Assembly (NCBI GenBank): GCA_963789005.1
Contig: CAWBIZ010000004.1
Location: forward strand, 62,001 to 126,000
Length of the DNA stretch: 64,000 bases
Reading direction: 5' to 3'
Origin: DASSUW01 sp963789005
Lineage (GTDB): Bacteria; Actinomycetota; Thermoleophilia; Solirubrobacterales; Solirubrobacteraceae
Shown here: in pieces, positions 1-7,246 of the stretch
Layout of the letters: every line of letters starts with the position of its first letter
Position numbering within the stretch: position 1 is the first letter of the stretch
The notes under the pieces: generated by a model
Told to the model about the DNA's origin: nothing
Seen by the model: only the letters and a program-made list of their open reading frames with translations
The model's database searches: none
Translations under genes and position numbers: made by a program

Positions 1-795
1 CTGCAGGCACGTGCCGTGCGTGCTCGCCCGATCTGGCGGATGGTGGCGGCTGCTCTCCGCCGGGCTGGTCCGGGAGCCGGAGCCGCTTCAGCGCGACGGC
101 GTTGATGGCGACGATGACGCTCAAGCCGGCCATCGAGATGGCGCCGACCTCCGGGCGCAGGACGAAGCCGAGCGGCTCGAAGACGCCGGCGGCGATGGGC
201 AACGCGAGGCTGTTGTAGCCGACCGCCCACCAGAGGTTCTGGTGCATCTTGCGGACGGTGCCGCGGCTGATCGTGATGGCGGTGGCGACGTCGAGCGGGT
301 CGGAGCGCATGAGCACGACGTCGGCGGTTTCGACGGCGACGTCGGTGCCTGCGCCGATGGCGATGCCGACGTCGGCCTGAGCGAGTGCCGGAGCGTCGTT
401 GACGCCGTCGCCGACCATCGCGACCTTGCGCGGGTGGGCGGGGTCTGATTGGAGCTCGGTGATCTTGGCTGCCTTGTCGGCCGGCAGCACCTCGGCGATG
501 ACCTCGTCGATCCCGAGTTCGGCCGCGATGCGATCGGCGGTCGCCTGGCTGTCGCCGGAGAGCATGACCGCACGGACGCCTTGGTCGCGCAGCGCGCGGA
601 TGGCCTGCGCGGAAGTGTCGCGCGCGGCGTCGGCGATGGCGATGACGGCGGCGGCCTTGCCGTCGATGGCGACCTGCACGCTGGTGCGGCCCTGCCCCGC
701 GAGCTCGTCGGAGCGGGCCGCGAGGCTGTCGCGGGCGATGCCCTGCTGCTCGAGCAGGCTGGCGTTGCCGACGGCGAGCCGGCGGCCGTGGCACC
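1..795 (-). pseudogene. C-terminal fragment of a heavy-metal P1B-type ATPase
   Basis: Reading the minus strand gives an uninterrupted frame with the P-domain and last membrane part of a copper/heavy-metal ATPase: AVMLSGDSQAT, then VIAEVLPADKAAK, then VAMVGDGVNDAPALAQAD and a final hydrophobic stretch (LSVIVAINAVALKRLRL). The frame is open to the left edge of the window. Its upstream side stops resembling the family near position 795 (HGRRLAVGN is the first recognisable block). The A-domain, CPC helix and DKTGT loop are therefore missing, and the sequence continues directly into another broken gene. It is a paralogue of the complete ATPase at 9412-11706. Probably non-functional, or the product of an assembly join. 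Confidence 0.8.
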
Positions 796-809
796 GTCTG
801 GCCGGCGCG

Positions 810-1499
810 GCCTGTGCCGAGCAGGGGCAGGTCTGGAAGATCGACAGGCACGGCGTGCCGAGGACCGAGGACCCGATCACGGTCGTGGACGACGATGTCA
901 CGAGCGGTGGGCGCGGCCAGATCGCGGGGGCTGTGGACTTCTTTCACTCGGTGGCGTTCAACAACGACGGCCACGTCGTCAACTGGGTCGACGAGTCCTT
1001 CGGGAGCGGCTGTCCGACGATGACCACCTACCAGGCGAGGCCGTGGAACCCCGCCGGCGGAACCCACAAGACGGGCAAGATGTTCTTCACCGCCCTCGAC
1101 GGGGACTTCCTCAGCGAGTTCCACGTGGGCGACGTGCGGCCTGACCCCGGCACGACCGAGTACTGCTCGGCGCACATGGGCATGGCCGTTATCGGCATCA
1201 AGCGGGACCTGCTGGTCAACGCCTGGTACACGGGTGGTGTCGACGTCATCGACTTCAGCAAGCCGACGCGTTTGAGAGAGGTTGCGTACTACGACCCGCA
1301 GCAGGACTCCGGTACCTGGTCCGCGTACCCGTACACGGGACCGATGTTCAAGAGGGGACACGGGATCCCCGTGTACGCGTCCGACGGGGTCGAGAACAAC
1401 GCCTTGGCGGAGGGGATGGTCGTCTACCGGGCGAGGATCGAGGGGCCGCGCCGGTCGAAGCGCGTGGATCACCTGAACCCGCAGACGTTGGAGGACTGA
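810..1499 (+). pseudogene. C-terminal fragment of an LVIVD-repeat secreted protein
   Basis: The frame reads QGQVWKIDRHGVPRTEDP, VDFFHSVAFNNDGHVVNW, GMAVIGIKRDLLVNAWYTGG and VDVIDFSKPTRLREVAYYDP, ending in a TGA at 1497-1499. The GGVDVIDFSKP...E.AYY block is typical of LVIVD-repeat beta-propeller proteins, which are often exported and found in actinobacterial metal-resistance islands. There is no signal peptide and no credible start, because the 5' half has been replaced by the ATPase fragment on the other strand. A strong hairpin follows the stop. About 225 residues remain of a protein normally twice that size. Confidence 0.7.
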
Positions 1500-1522
1500 C
1501 CGCAAAGCACATTCGGTAGGTG

Positions 1523-1552
1523 CGGAGAGGGCGGCCGCGGCCGCCCTCTCCG
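1523..1552 (+). terminator. Perfect 30-base palindrome after the LVIVD fragment
   Basis: CGGAGAGGGCGGCCG is followed at once by its reverse complement CGGCCGCCCTCTCCG, 23 bases after the stop codon. It is followed by TTGT rather than a long T-tract. Placement suggests a rho-independent-like terminator, common in this form in high-GC actinobacteria. It would also terminate transcription coming from the other side. Confidence 0.6.
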
Positions 1553-1578
1553 TTGTATGCGGCGGCGTGCGCCTCAGC

Positions 1579-2308
1579 TCAACGTTCGCGCGGCTTACTG
1601 AAACTCATGGGGAAGTTGGGAGGTCTTCTGTGCGCCGCCCACGCCCCGCCAGCCGCGAACACCATCAGCGCGACGCTGGTCCACTGAGCGGTCTCGCGTC
1701 CCCATGCGAGCGTTGCCGAGTCGGATCGCACGAAGAACTCGAGGAAGCGACCGGCCGCGACAGTCCGATCACGGTCCATACCAGCGCCGTCTGTCGCTGG
1801 AGGCGCGTCCGCAAGGGCCAGACGATGCCGAACACGATGAGTCCGATGAGGACCTCGTAGAGGCCTCCGGAGTGATACGCCACGTCGTGACGGGGAACGT
1901 CGACCTCGGGATGGACGTTCTGGACGGCGAGGAAGAAGTCGCTCTGCGGGCCGTAGTGCTCACCGAGGATCACGTCCCCGACACGGCCGACCGCCAGTCC
2001 GAGCGGAAGGGCGACGGCGACACCGCCATAGAACGTGAAGCCCTGAGTCCCGAGCCAGGCGCCAGGATCGAGGAGGTCGCCGTGCTCGGCGAGGAAGTAG
2101 ACCCGTCCCCCTACGAGCGCGCCGACATGAGGATGATGCCGATCCACTGCAACGGCGCGGGATCGAGCCCGCGGCGACGCGCCTCTCGCGCCGCCACGAG
2201 GCCGCCGAGCAGAACGCCGAGGGCGATCGTCAGCCCTTGCCAGGCGAGCGTGACCGGCCCGAGATCGATCGTCGGGTCGATCCCGATCTTCAGTACGGCC
2301 GTTTCCAT
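1579..2308 (-). pseudogene. lgt: Prolipoprotein diacylglyceryl transferase, frameshifted
   Basis: The N-terminus is clear (METAVLKIGIDPTIDLGPVT, then AWQGLTIALGVLLGGL with EARRRGLDP). The central part GFTFYGG...GLAVGRVGDVILGEHYGPQSD and the C-terminal RFLEFFVRSDSATLAWG...QWTSVALMV belong to Lgt, the membrane enzyme that adds diacylglycerol to lipoprotein cysteines. The three parts lie in three frames (shifts near 2115 and 1775). Compared with normal Lgt, about 25 residues are missing between the YGG and GRxG motifs. The ATG at 2308 is usable but the product would stop after 65 residues. It follows the M56 peptidase gene on the same strand. A second Lgt paralogue is often carried in metal-resistance islands. 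Confidence 0.75.
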
Positions 2309-2367
2309 CTGGGCGAGGAGCTACGGAGTGCCGCCGACCAATCACTACACACTGTGGGAGGACTACC

Positions 2368-3339
2368 TCAATGGACGCAATGCTCGTTGTGGTGGGTGCC
2401 GTGAGCGTCGGCCCGTGCTCCGGCCACGGCTGCCGTGGGGAGGATGGCGGCCAGCACGAGCGTGCAGGCGACCATTGCCGTCGCGAGCGCTTTGAGCGCC
2501 GCCGTGGCGGACACAGACGATCGCGTCGCAGAGTCGTCGAGCAGCTGTCCCACGCGCTCGCGGACGCCCGTCTCGCCCAGTTGGGCAGTAGCGGGCGTGC
2601 CCGTCAAATCAGTGGACATCGCCGCTTTGCAGATCGCGCTCGCCAACGCCAGTCGGTCGCTGCGGTGCCTCAGGGCCCAGCTGTCGGCGTCCCGCTCGAG
2701 ATGGAACGCGAGCTCGCGAACGGCGCGATGCGTACCAGGGAGCGGCCGGCCGAGCGCTCGGAGCACGATTGCGGCAAGCATGACGAACCGATGTCGCCGC
2801 GCGATGTGTGCCTGCTCGTGGTCCAGAGCGGCGCAGAGCTCCTCGTCGTCCAGCGATGCGAGAGCGCCCGCCGACACCACGATCCTCGGCCGGGTCAGTC
2901 CCACGACGGCGAGCAGCACGTCGTGGCCCCCGACCATGAGGCTGTTTCTCGGCCCCGTCCCGACGACGTGCGGCTCCACCAGGTGACGGGCTGCGACGGC
3001 CTTTCGCCCCGTGGAGATGCATGCCACGACCAGCGATCCGGCAAGCGCGGCTCCCGGTAGGTACAGGGCTAAGTCTCCGAGGCCGTGCCCCTCGACTTCG
3101 AGCTCATCCGCCAGCGCCGGAACGGCCGTATGCAGACACCAGTGCGTCAGGGCGGCGAAGACGCCGGTGCGCGGAAGGAAGAACAGCAGGTACACGACGC
3201 CCAGGACGCCGACGAGAGCGCGAAGCGCCAAGGAGCTCAACCAGAGCGTGATCGCCATGACAGGGTTCACGCGCTGCAGGCGAAGAAGATGAGGGGCGGC
3301 GATTCCCGCGGCGGCGATCACTGCCAGCGCGAGTGTCAT
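2368..3339 (-). CDS. M56/BlaR1-like membrane zinc metallopeptidase
   Basis: 323 residues with several hydrophobic segments (residues about 1-15, 25-60, 95-112 and 285-305) and a zinc-protease motif HEQAH in ALDHEQAHIARRH, followed by LERDADSWAL, where the third ligand is expected. This is the M56 (BlaR1/MecR1) type, but without a C-terminal penicillin-binding sensor. Such proteins cleave or inactivate a partner BlaI-type repressor. Its start ATG overlaps the stop of the BlaI gene (ATGA), so the two are translationally coupled. The last residues, HGTHHNEHCVH, are rich in histidine with one cysteine and could bind metal. Given the copper genes nearby, metal sensing is an inference. Confidence 0.8.
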   Translation of the reverse strand: MTLALAVIAAAGIAAPHLLRLQRVNPVMAITLWLSSLALRALVGVLGVVYLLFFLPRTGVFAALTHWCLHTAVPALADELEVEGHGLGDLALYLPGAALAGSLVVACISTGRKAVAARHLVEPHVVGTGPRNSLMVGGHDVLLAVVGLTRPRIVVSAGALASLDDEELCAALDHEQAHIARRHRFVMLAAIVLRALGRPLPGTHRAVRELAFHLERDADSWALRHRSDRLALASAICKAAMSTDLTGTPATAQLGETGVRERVGQLLDDSATRSSVSATAALKALATAMVACTLVLAAILPTAAVAGARADAHGTHHNEHCVH

Positions 3340-3722
3340 CGCCGCCCGCGCTTCTTGCCCATCTCCTGTGCGAGCCGCTGCAGTGTGGAGAGCTCGTCCT
3401 TGTCAAGATCGCCGATCAAGCGGGCGAGCGCAGCTTGGCGAGCATCCATTGACGCGCCGGCGAGCGTTTGCGAGATGGACCGGGCGACGTAGTCCGCTTC
3501 AGAGACCGTCGGGCGGTACTCGATCACGTTACCGGCCTTGTGACGCGAGAGCAGACCGCGCTCGGCCAAGCGGTTCAACACCGTCTGAATCGTGTTGTAC
3601 GCGCCGCGGTAGCGCGGAGGCAGCCCGCTGCGGACCTCCTCGACGGTGGCGCTGCCGAGCCGCCACACGGCCGCCATGACCTGCGTCTGCAACTCGCCCG
3701 TGATCGGCGAATGGTCGGCCAT
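3336..3722 (-). CDS. BlaI/MecI/CopY family transcriptional repressor
   Basis: 128 residues from the ATG at 3722; an upstream in-frame TTG at 3752 is less likely. The winged-helix core is visible in MAAVWRLGSATVEEVRSGLP, YNTIQTVLNRLAERGLLSRH and VIEYRPTVSEADYVARS, which is the classical BlaI pattern. Members are dimeric repressors released by proteolysis (BlaI/MecI) or by metal (CopY). No CopY-type C-terminal CxC pair is present, so release by the co-transcribed M56 peptidase is the likelier mechanism. It is the first gene of a two-gene operon that may have continued into lgt. Confidence 0.85.
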   Translation of the reverse strand: MADHSPITGELQTQVMAAVWRLGSATVEEVRSGLPPRYRGAYNTIQTVLNRLAERGLLSRHKAGNVIEYRPTVSEADYVARSISQTLAGASMDARQAALARLIGDLDKDELSTLQRLAQEMGKKRGRR

Positions 3723-3750
3723 GTCAGTGAGTATGAACCGCCGGACCCCC

Positions 3751-3792
3751 AAAGGGTCGGTGTCAAAGGGTCGGTGTCGATTTGTTCGACCC
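3751..3792. repeat. Tandem AAAGGGTCGGTGTC repeat with hairpin
   Basis: AAAGGGTCGGTGTC occurs twice in direct tandem (3751-3764 and 3765-3778). The second copy contains GGGTCG (3768-3773), which pairs with CGACCC at 3787-3792. It lies just upstream of the BlaI gene. The AAAGGGTC core recurs as a perfect palindrome at 55857-55875, so this may be a dispersed REP-like extragenic repeat. A role as BlaI operator is possible but it lacks the usual TACA/TGTA half-sites. Confidence 0.5.
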
Positions 3793-3897
3793 TGGCCGCG
3801 TCAACCTCTTTGAGCGCTGGAGTCGCAAGCGGCCGTCGAAACCTTCCGCAGCAGCGGCCCCAGCAGCAAGCAAGGCGCGGCAACACTCTCGGTGTCG

Positions 3898-4306
3898 GTA
3901 GCCGAGTACGACATCGCCGACGTGCGGCCCTTGTTCGGAAAGGCAGAGCGTGAACCCAAGTACGTGGCATCGACCACACTTACGACCCGCGGTGGGCGAA
4001 CACGACCGTCCTCTCGCGTGAGGTCGCGGCCGCCGTCGGCGAGCTAAGAGCCAAGCCGGGACGCGAGCTGGAGGTGCACAGCGGCCGCACCCTGATCCGG
4101 TGGCTGCTCGACAACGACCTTGTCGACGAGATCACCCTGCACATCTTCCCCGTGGTCGTCGGCCAGGGCACGCGGCTTTCCCCGACACTGGCCCGGACAC
4201 AGCGGTCGAACTGGTCGATCGCGGGCCAGCCCCAGCGGGGACGATTCAGGTCTACCGGCCCACCGGGCGCGAGCAGTACGGAACGGCCACGACCGACATG
4301 AAGCAC
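3898..4306 (+). pseudogene. Dihydrofolate-reductase/RibD-C family protein, decayed
   Basis: Fragments in three frames line up with the small deaminase-reductase family: REPKYVASTTLT, then DPRWANTTVLSREVAAAVGE, LEVHSGRTLIRWLLDNDLVD, EITLHIFPVVVGQGTRL, and after a further shift PDTGPDTAVELVD and TIQVYRPTGREQYG. Shifts fall near 3983 and 4183. The N-terminal nucleotide-binding part is absent. Intact relatives are about 190 residues and reduce pterin- or pyrimidine-like substrates with NADPH. This copy cannot make a full product. Confidence 0.7.
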
Positions 4307-4822
4307 GTGACACTGATTCCGCATCGAGGGCTCCGGACGGCCGCATCGACCGACGGACCCCCTGTCCAGCGGGCCGCCAGCGGTGCCGCCGTCTCGACTC
4401 AAGCACCGATCTCTACCGGGACACCGCCCCCGCTCTCCGACCGGATGCGGGCGTCCCGAAACGCTCCCCGCAGGCTGTCGCTCCGGACGAGGAGCAGGCG
4501 CACACGTCGAGAGACTGCTGGTCCCCTGAAGTAAAGGGAAGCCTTGCCACCGCTCAACGCTGGCGGCGCCTAACTACCTGCCGTATGTAAGGCACACCAC
4601 GCGCTCTGCCTCCGAAAGCGGGCGCGAGCCTACGGCGCCTCGAGACTCTCGCTGGTCGTCCGGAGCGAGCGCCGAACGCCGAAACTCGCCGACGCTCGCT
4701 TGCGGTACGAAAGGAGAAGCGAGCCCTGGGTGCGCGAGACGGTCGCAGTGCCCGACTTGTACTACGTGAGCTGTCGGAGCCCCAGCCTGGGCCGGTCGGC
4801 TCACGCGCCTAAGCTGGCTCCA
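4307..4822. other. Gene-free stretch
   Basis: About 515 bases with no recognisable protein fragment on either strand. The GC content is visibly lower and less codon-biased than in the surroundings. Short open frames here lack conserved motifs. It probably belongs to the same decayed zone as the flanking pseudogenes. Confidence 0.5.
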
Positions 4823-5152
4823 ATGACGAACTGGTGGGTTCTCAGCGCGGTCCTCACGGAGTTGGTCGGCGCGGCCCTGATTGCCCGTGGCCTCTCGCTT
4901 GAGAAGCCGGCGCAATGGGTCAACGGCCGTGGAACCGGTCGCTGGACCCTTGAGCCCGACGCGGATCTGAACTACGCGGCCAGTTCGACTGATGCTGGCG
5001 TTGGATTTGGCGTGCTCTTAGTCGGCCTCGCTGTGCAGGCCGTCAGTGCCGTCGATTCCGCGACTAGGGGTACGGGCCGGCTCCTGGTAGTCCCGATCGC
5101 GGCCATCCTTATCGCTTCTATCGTCGCGGCGCCGCTAGCGCCACCACCGTGA
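4823..5152 (+). CDS. Small hypothetical membrane protein
   Basis: 109 residues from the ATG at 4823 (MTNWWVLSAVLTELVGAALI). There are probably three transmembrane segments, near residues 5-22, 53-70 and 86-105, with a short polar loop (GRGTGRWTLEPDADLNYAAS) between the first two. No family was recognised. The start was chosen over upstream codons because hydrophobicity begins at once after this methionine. It is followed 37 bases later by the next gene on the same strand and may share its transcript. Confidence 0.5.
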   Translation: MTNWWVLSAVLTELVGAALIARGLSLEKPAQWVNGRGTGRWTLEPDADLNYAASSTDAGVGFGVLLVGLAVQAVSAVDSATRGTGRLLVVPIAAILIASIVAAPLAPPP

Positions 5153-5189
5153 AATCGCCGTCCTGCGGATCCGGATCGACGGTTTCGTC

Positions 5190-5828
5190 GTGAAGAGAAG
5201 GATGCCGCGGCCCGACTGGCAGGCGATTGTTCACGGTTACTCCAGGGCACTTAAGGAGGCCGGTTGCCCGCCCGCGGCCGGCGAGGATGCCTGGGCACAC
5301 CTCGATCGCATCTACGGTGTGAATCACTGGCTGCCGAGCGAGTCCGTCGAGGAGATGCGCGAGTCGTACGAGGTGAACGTCTCGATCAGTGACCTTGAGG
5401 AACTCGGGCACGTATGGCTTCCCTGGTTCGTCCGCGCCGACAACCCGGCCGAGCCGGTCCGCGACCTGGGCCGCTCAAACGCGCGCCAGCTCCGCGTTCG
5501 CGATGTCGTCAGTGACCCCGTCTTCCGACCAGCTCTCGAAGAGGAATACGAGGACCAGGGACGGCGCTGGACCCACCTCGGGCGGATTGAGGAGTATCGC
5601 GAGCAGTGGCGCAACCTGACCAGCGTCAGCCAGGGCCGGTTTCCGGCCTTCCGAACCGTGGACGGCCCGGTCTTGGTGGACGGCTGTCACCGCGCATGTG
5701 CGATCTACGCGCTCGATCTCCCGGAGTGGCGAGTCGATCTGGAGCTGTCAGAGCCTTCCCCTAGCCACCCGGACACCCAACCGCGTCCGCGCGATGTGGC
5801 TTTGGGACGGACCAGCGCCGACGGCTAG
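5190..5828 (+). CDS. Hypothetical protein with a DGCHRACA motif
   Basis: 212 residues, soluble, acidic and without signal peptide. The C-terminal part contains VDGPVLVDGCHRACAIYALDLPEW. A D-G-x-H-R-x-x-A pattern is typical of ParB/sulfiredoxin-fold domains, where the His-Arg pair sits at the phosphate-binding site. The rest (for example EDQGRRWTHLGRIEEYREQW) was not recognised. A ParB-like fold is therefore only a suggestion. The tail after about residue 185 is proline-rich and probably disordered. A short hairpin follows the stop. Confidence 0.6.
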   Translation: MKRRMPRPDWQAIVHGYSRALKEAGCPPAAGEDAWAHLDRIYGVNHWLPSESVEEMRESYEVNVSISDLEELGHVWLPWFVRADNPAEPVRDLGRSNARQLRVRDVVSDPVFRPALEEEYEDQGRRWTHLGRIEEYREQWRNLTSVSQGRFPAFRTVDGPVLVDGCHRACAIYALDLPEWRVDLELSEPSPSHPDTQPRPRDVALGRTSADG

Positions 5829-5832
5829 ACGT

Positions 5833-5850
5833 ACGACACACGCGTGTCGT
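5833..5850 (+). terminator. Short hairpin after the DGCHRACA gene
   Basis: ACGACAC (5833-5839) and GTGTCGT (5844-5850) form a 7-base stem around a 4-base loop, beginning 5 bases after the stop codon. No T-tract follows. It is a plausible weak terminator. Confidence 0.35.
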
Positions 5851-5939
5851 CGCCGGCGAGCTGGCCGCTGCTCTTGTGCGAGTGCGGGCGCGTACCGACG
5901 GGGCACTCGGACGATCGTGTGTCGTCCATTTCGAAAGCC

Positions 5940-6110
5940 TCACCTCGACCAGTGACACGCTCGTTCCCCGTGCCAATCCGGTGGTTCGACGCAGGCGACG
6001 TCGGGTTGAGCCTCCGGTAGCCAGTAGGCGATCCTCAGTTGCGGGCGTCCCAGCACGCTGGCCAGGCTCTCCCGGACGTCTCCTCTTGCGGGCGCCAGGA
6101 GCGACACCAA
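5940..6110 (-). pseudogene. Scrap of a sensor histidine kinase
   Basis: The minus strand reads VRESLASVLGRPQLRIAYWL followed by PE. This resembles the conserved VRDALARALGDPSLxLAYWLP segment that precedes the HisKA_3 region of many actinobacterial NarL-type sensor kinases. After this block the frame diverges, with a possible continuation GTSVSLVEV in another frame. Nothing of the kinase core is present. It accounts for part of the 440-base gap between 5829 and 6268; the remainder of that gap holds nothing I can name. Confidence 0.35.
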
Positions 6111-6268
6111 CGTGGGGAGCGCGGCGCCGCCATCCAGCGGCCGGTGCGCGGCTAAGCTGTCCACACGAGCCGATCTTCCCAGCATCAGGTTCGGCGGTGA
6201 AGTCGCTTTGCCGCATCGCCGGTCCGTCTTTCGACACCGGTGATTATCTTCACGCGTAGAAAGGTTCC

Positions 6269-6973
6269 TTACGTTTCGTACGCCGCGTATACGCGTATGC
6301 CCAGCTTCCTGGCCCATCTGCGGCCGGGCCGCAAGCCCCGCACCTCGTGGACGACCGAGAATCTCCCGGTCCTCATGAGGCACTCGTGCTCCATCGGCGT
6401 GCTGTAGATGAGTCGGAACGGACGCGGATGGTCGTCGAGCGCTGCGATCAGCTTCTCGACGAAGCGTGCGAAGACCTCGCCGCGGAACGGGTTGTACATG
6501 TACAGGACGGTCACGTCGGCCGGTAGGTGGTAGTCGAGCGCATCGGCGGTGACCAGCTCGATCTCCTGGCAGACCTGTCGCCCGCGAAGTGCATGAACAT
6601 TGGCGTGCGCGACGGCCGTGAGCTCAGGGGCGATCTCGACACCGATGACGCGCCGGAATGGGTATCGGGCAGCCTGCAGCAGAACGCGTCCCTTGCCGGA
6701 CCCGAGGTCGAGGAAGACGTCGTGCGGGGAGACGTCGCTCTTGCGCAACACGCGTCGTAGATCCAGCCACCCGGACGGCTCGTAGTGCACAAGCTCGGGC
6801 GCGGCGATTTCCGGCGTCAGGTCGGCCGTCTTCGCGGTGTCAATGCCACGACGGCTGTCGATGAGCATGCTGCTCGCGCTGCCGCGCATCGCGACAAAGC
6901 TCTTGCGGACGAGGTACCGCAGCCGCCCGACAGACAACTGCGAGCGGACCGCTGGCGGACTGGGAAACGGCAC
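6269..6973 (-). CDS. Class I SAM-dependent methyltransferase
   Basis: 234 residues. The SAM-binding motif I is DVFLDLGSGKGRVLLQAARY at about residues 85-104, followed by an acidic residue in RRVIGVEIAPEL (motif II). VTADALDY and VLYMYNPF follow, where the NPF/NPPY-like motif lies. The DLGSGKGR form resembles DOT1-like and related small-substrate or protein methyltransferases. The N-terminal 60 residues are basic. Substrate unknown. It is a single gene, with no neighbour close enough on its strand for an operon. Confidence 0.8.
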   Translation of the reverse strand: MPFPSPPAVRSQLSVGRLRYLVRKSFVAMRGSASSMLIDSRRGIDTAKTADLTPEIAAPELVHYEPSGWLDLRRVLRKSDVSPHDVFLDLGSGKGRVLLQAARYPFRRVIGVEIAPELTAVAHANVHALRGRQVCQEIELVTADALDYHLPADVTVLYMYNPFRGEVFARFVEKLIAALDDHPRPFRLIYSTPMEHECLMRTGRFSVVHEVRGLRPGRRWARKLGIRVYAAYET

Positions 6974-7184
6974 GCCGAAATCCTACAATCAGTCGGAGTA
7001 ATTGCCGCGAAGACTAGCCTTTAGTCGCGCGACTCTGCCCATGTGGGTCCGACGGCACGTGGGAAGCGACAGGCCGACGGGCGCGTGGTTCGCCGCGCTA
7101 GCCCCGGACCCGGAACGGCTGCGGGTTTTCCGAGTTGTCACGGTGACGATAGCTGGACTGCGACCCGATCCGCGGCACCAGGTT

Positions 7185-7211
7185 GTGCCCGGCAGCATCG
7201 CCGCCGGGCAC
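7185..7211 (-). terminator. Hairpin downstream of the MFS exporter gene
   Basis: GTGCCCGGC (7185-7193) is the exact reverse complement of GCCGGGCAC (7203-7211), with a 9-base loop, 35 bases beyond the stop of the minus-strand MFS gene. No T-run follows. The rest of the 7003-7246 gap shows nothing else. Confidence 0.45.
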
Positions 7212-7246
7212 ATACCCAGGATTCAGGCGCCGACGTGTTGGACCCT

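Noticed and set aside
2309..2367. BlaI operator ahead of lgt (CTACACACTGTGGGAG)
   Set aside because: The two halves are not convincing reverse complements, so a BlaI dyad cannot be claimed.
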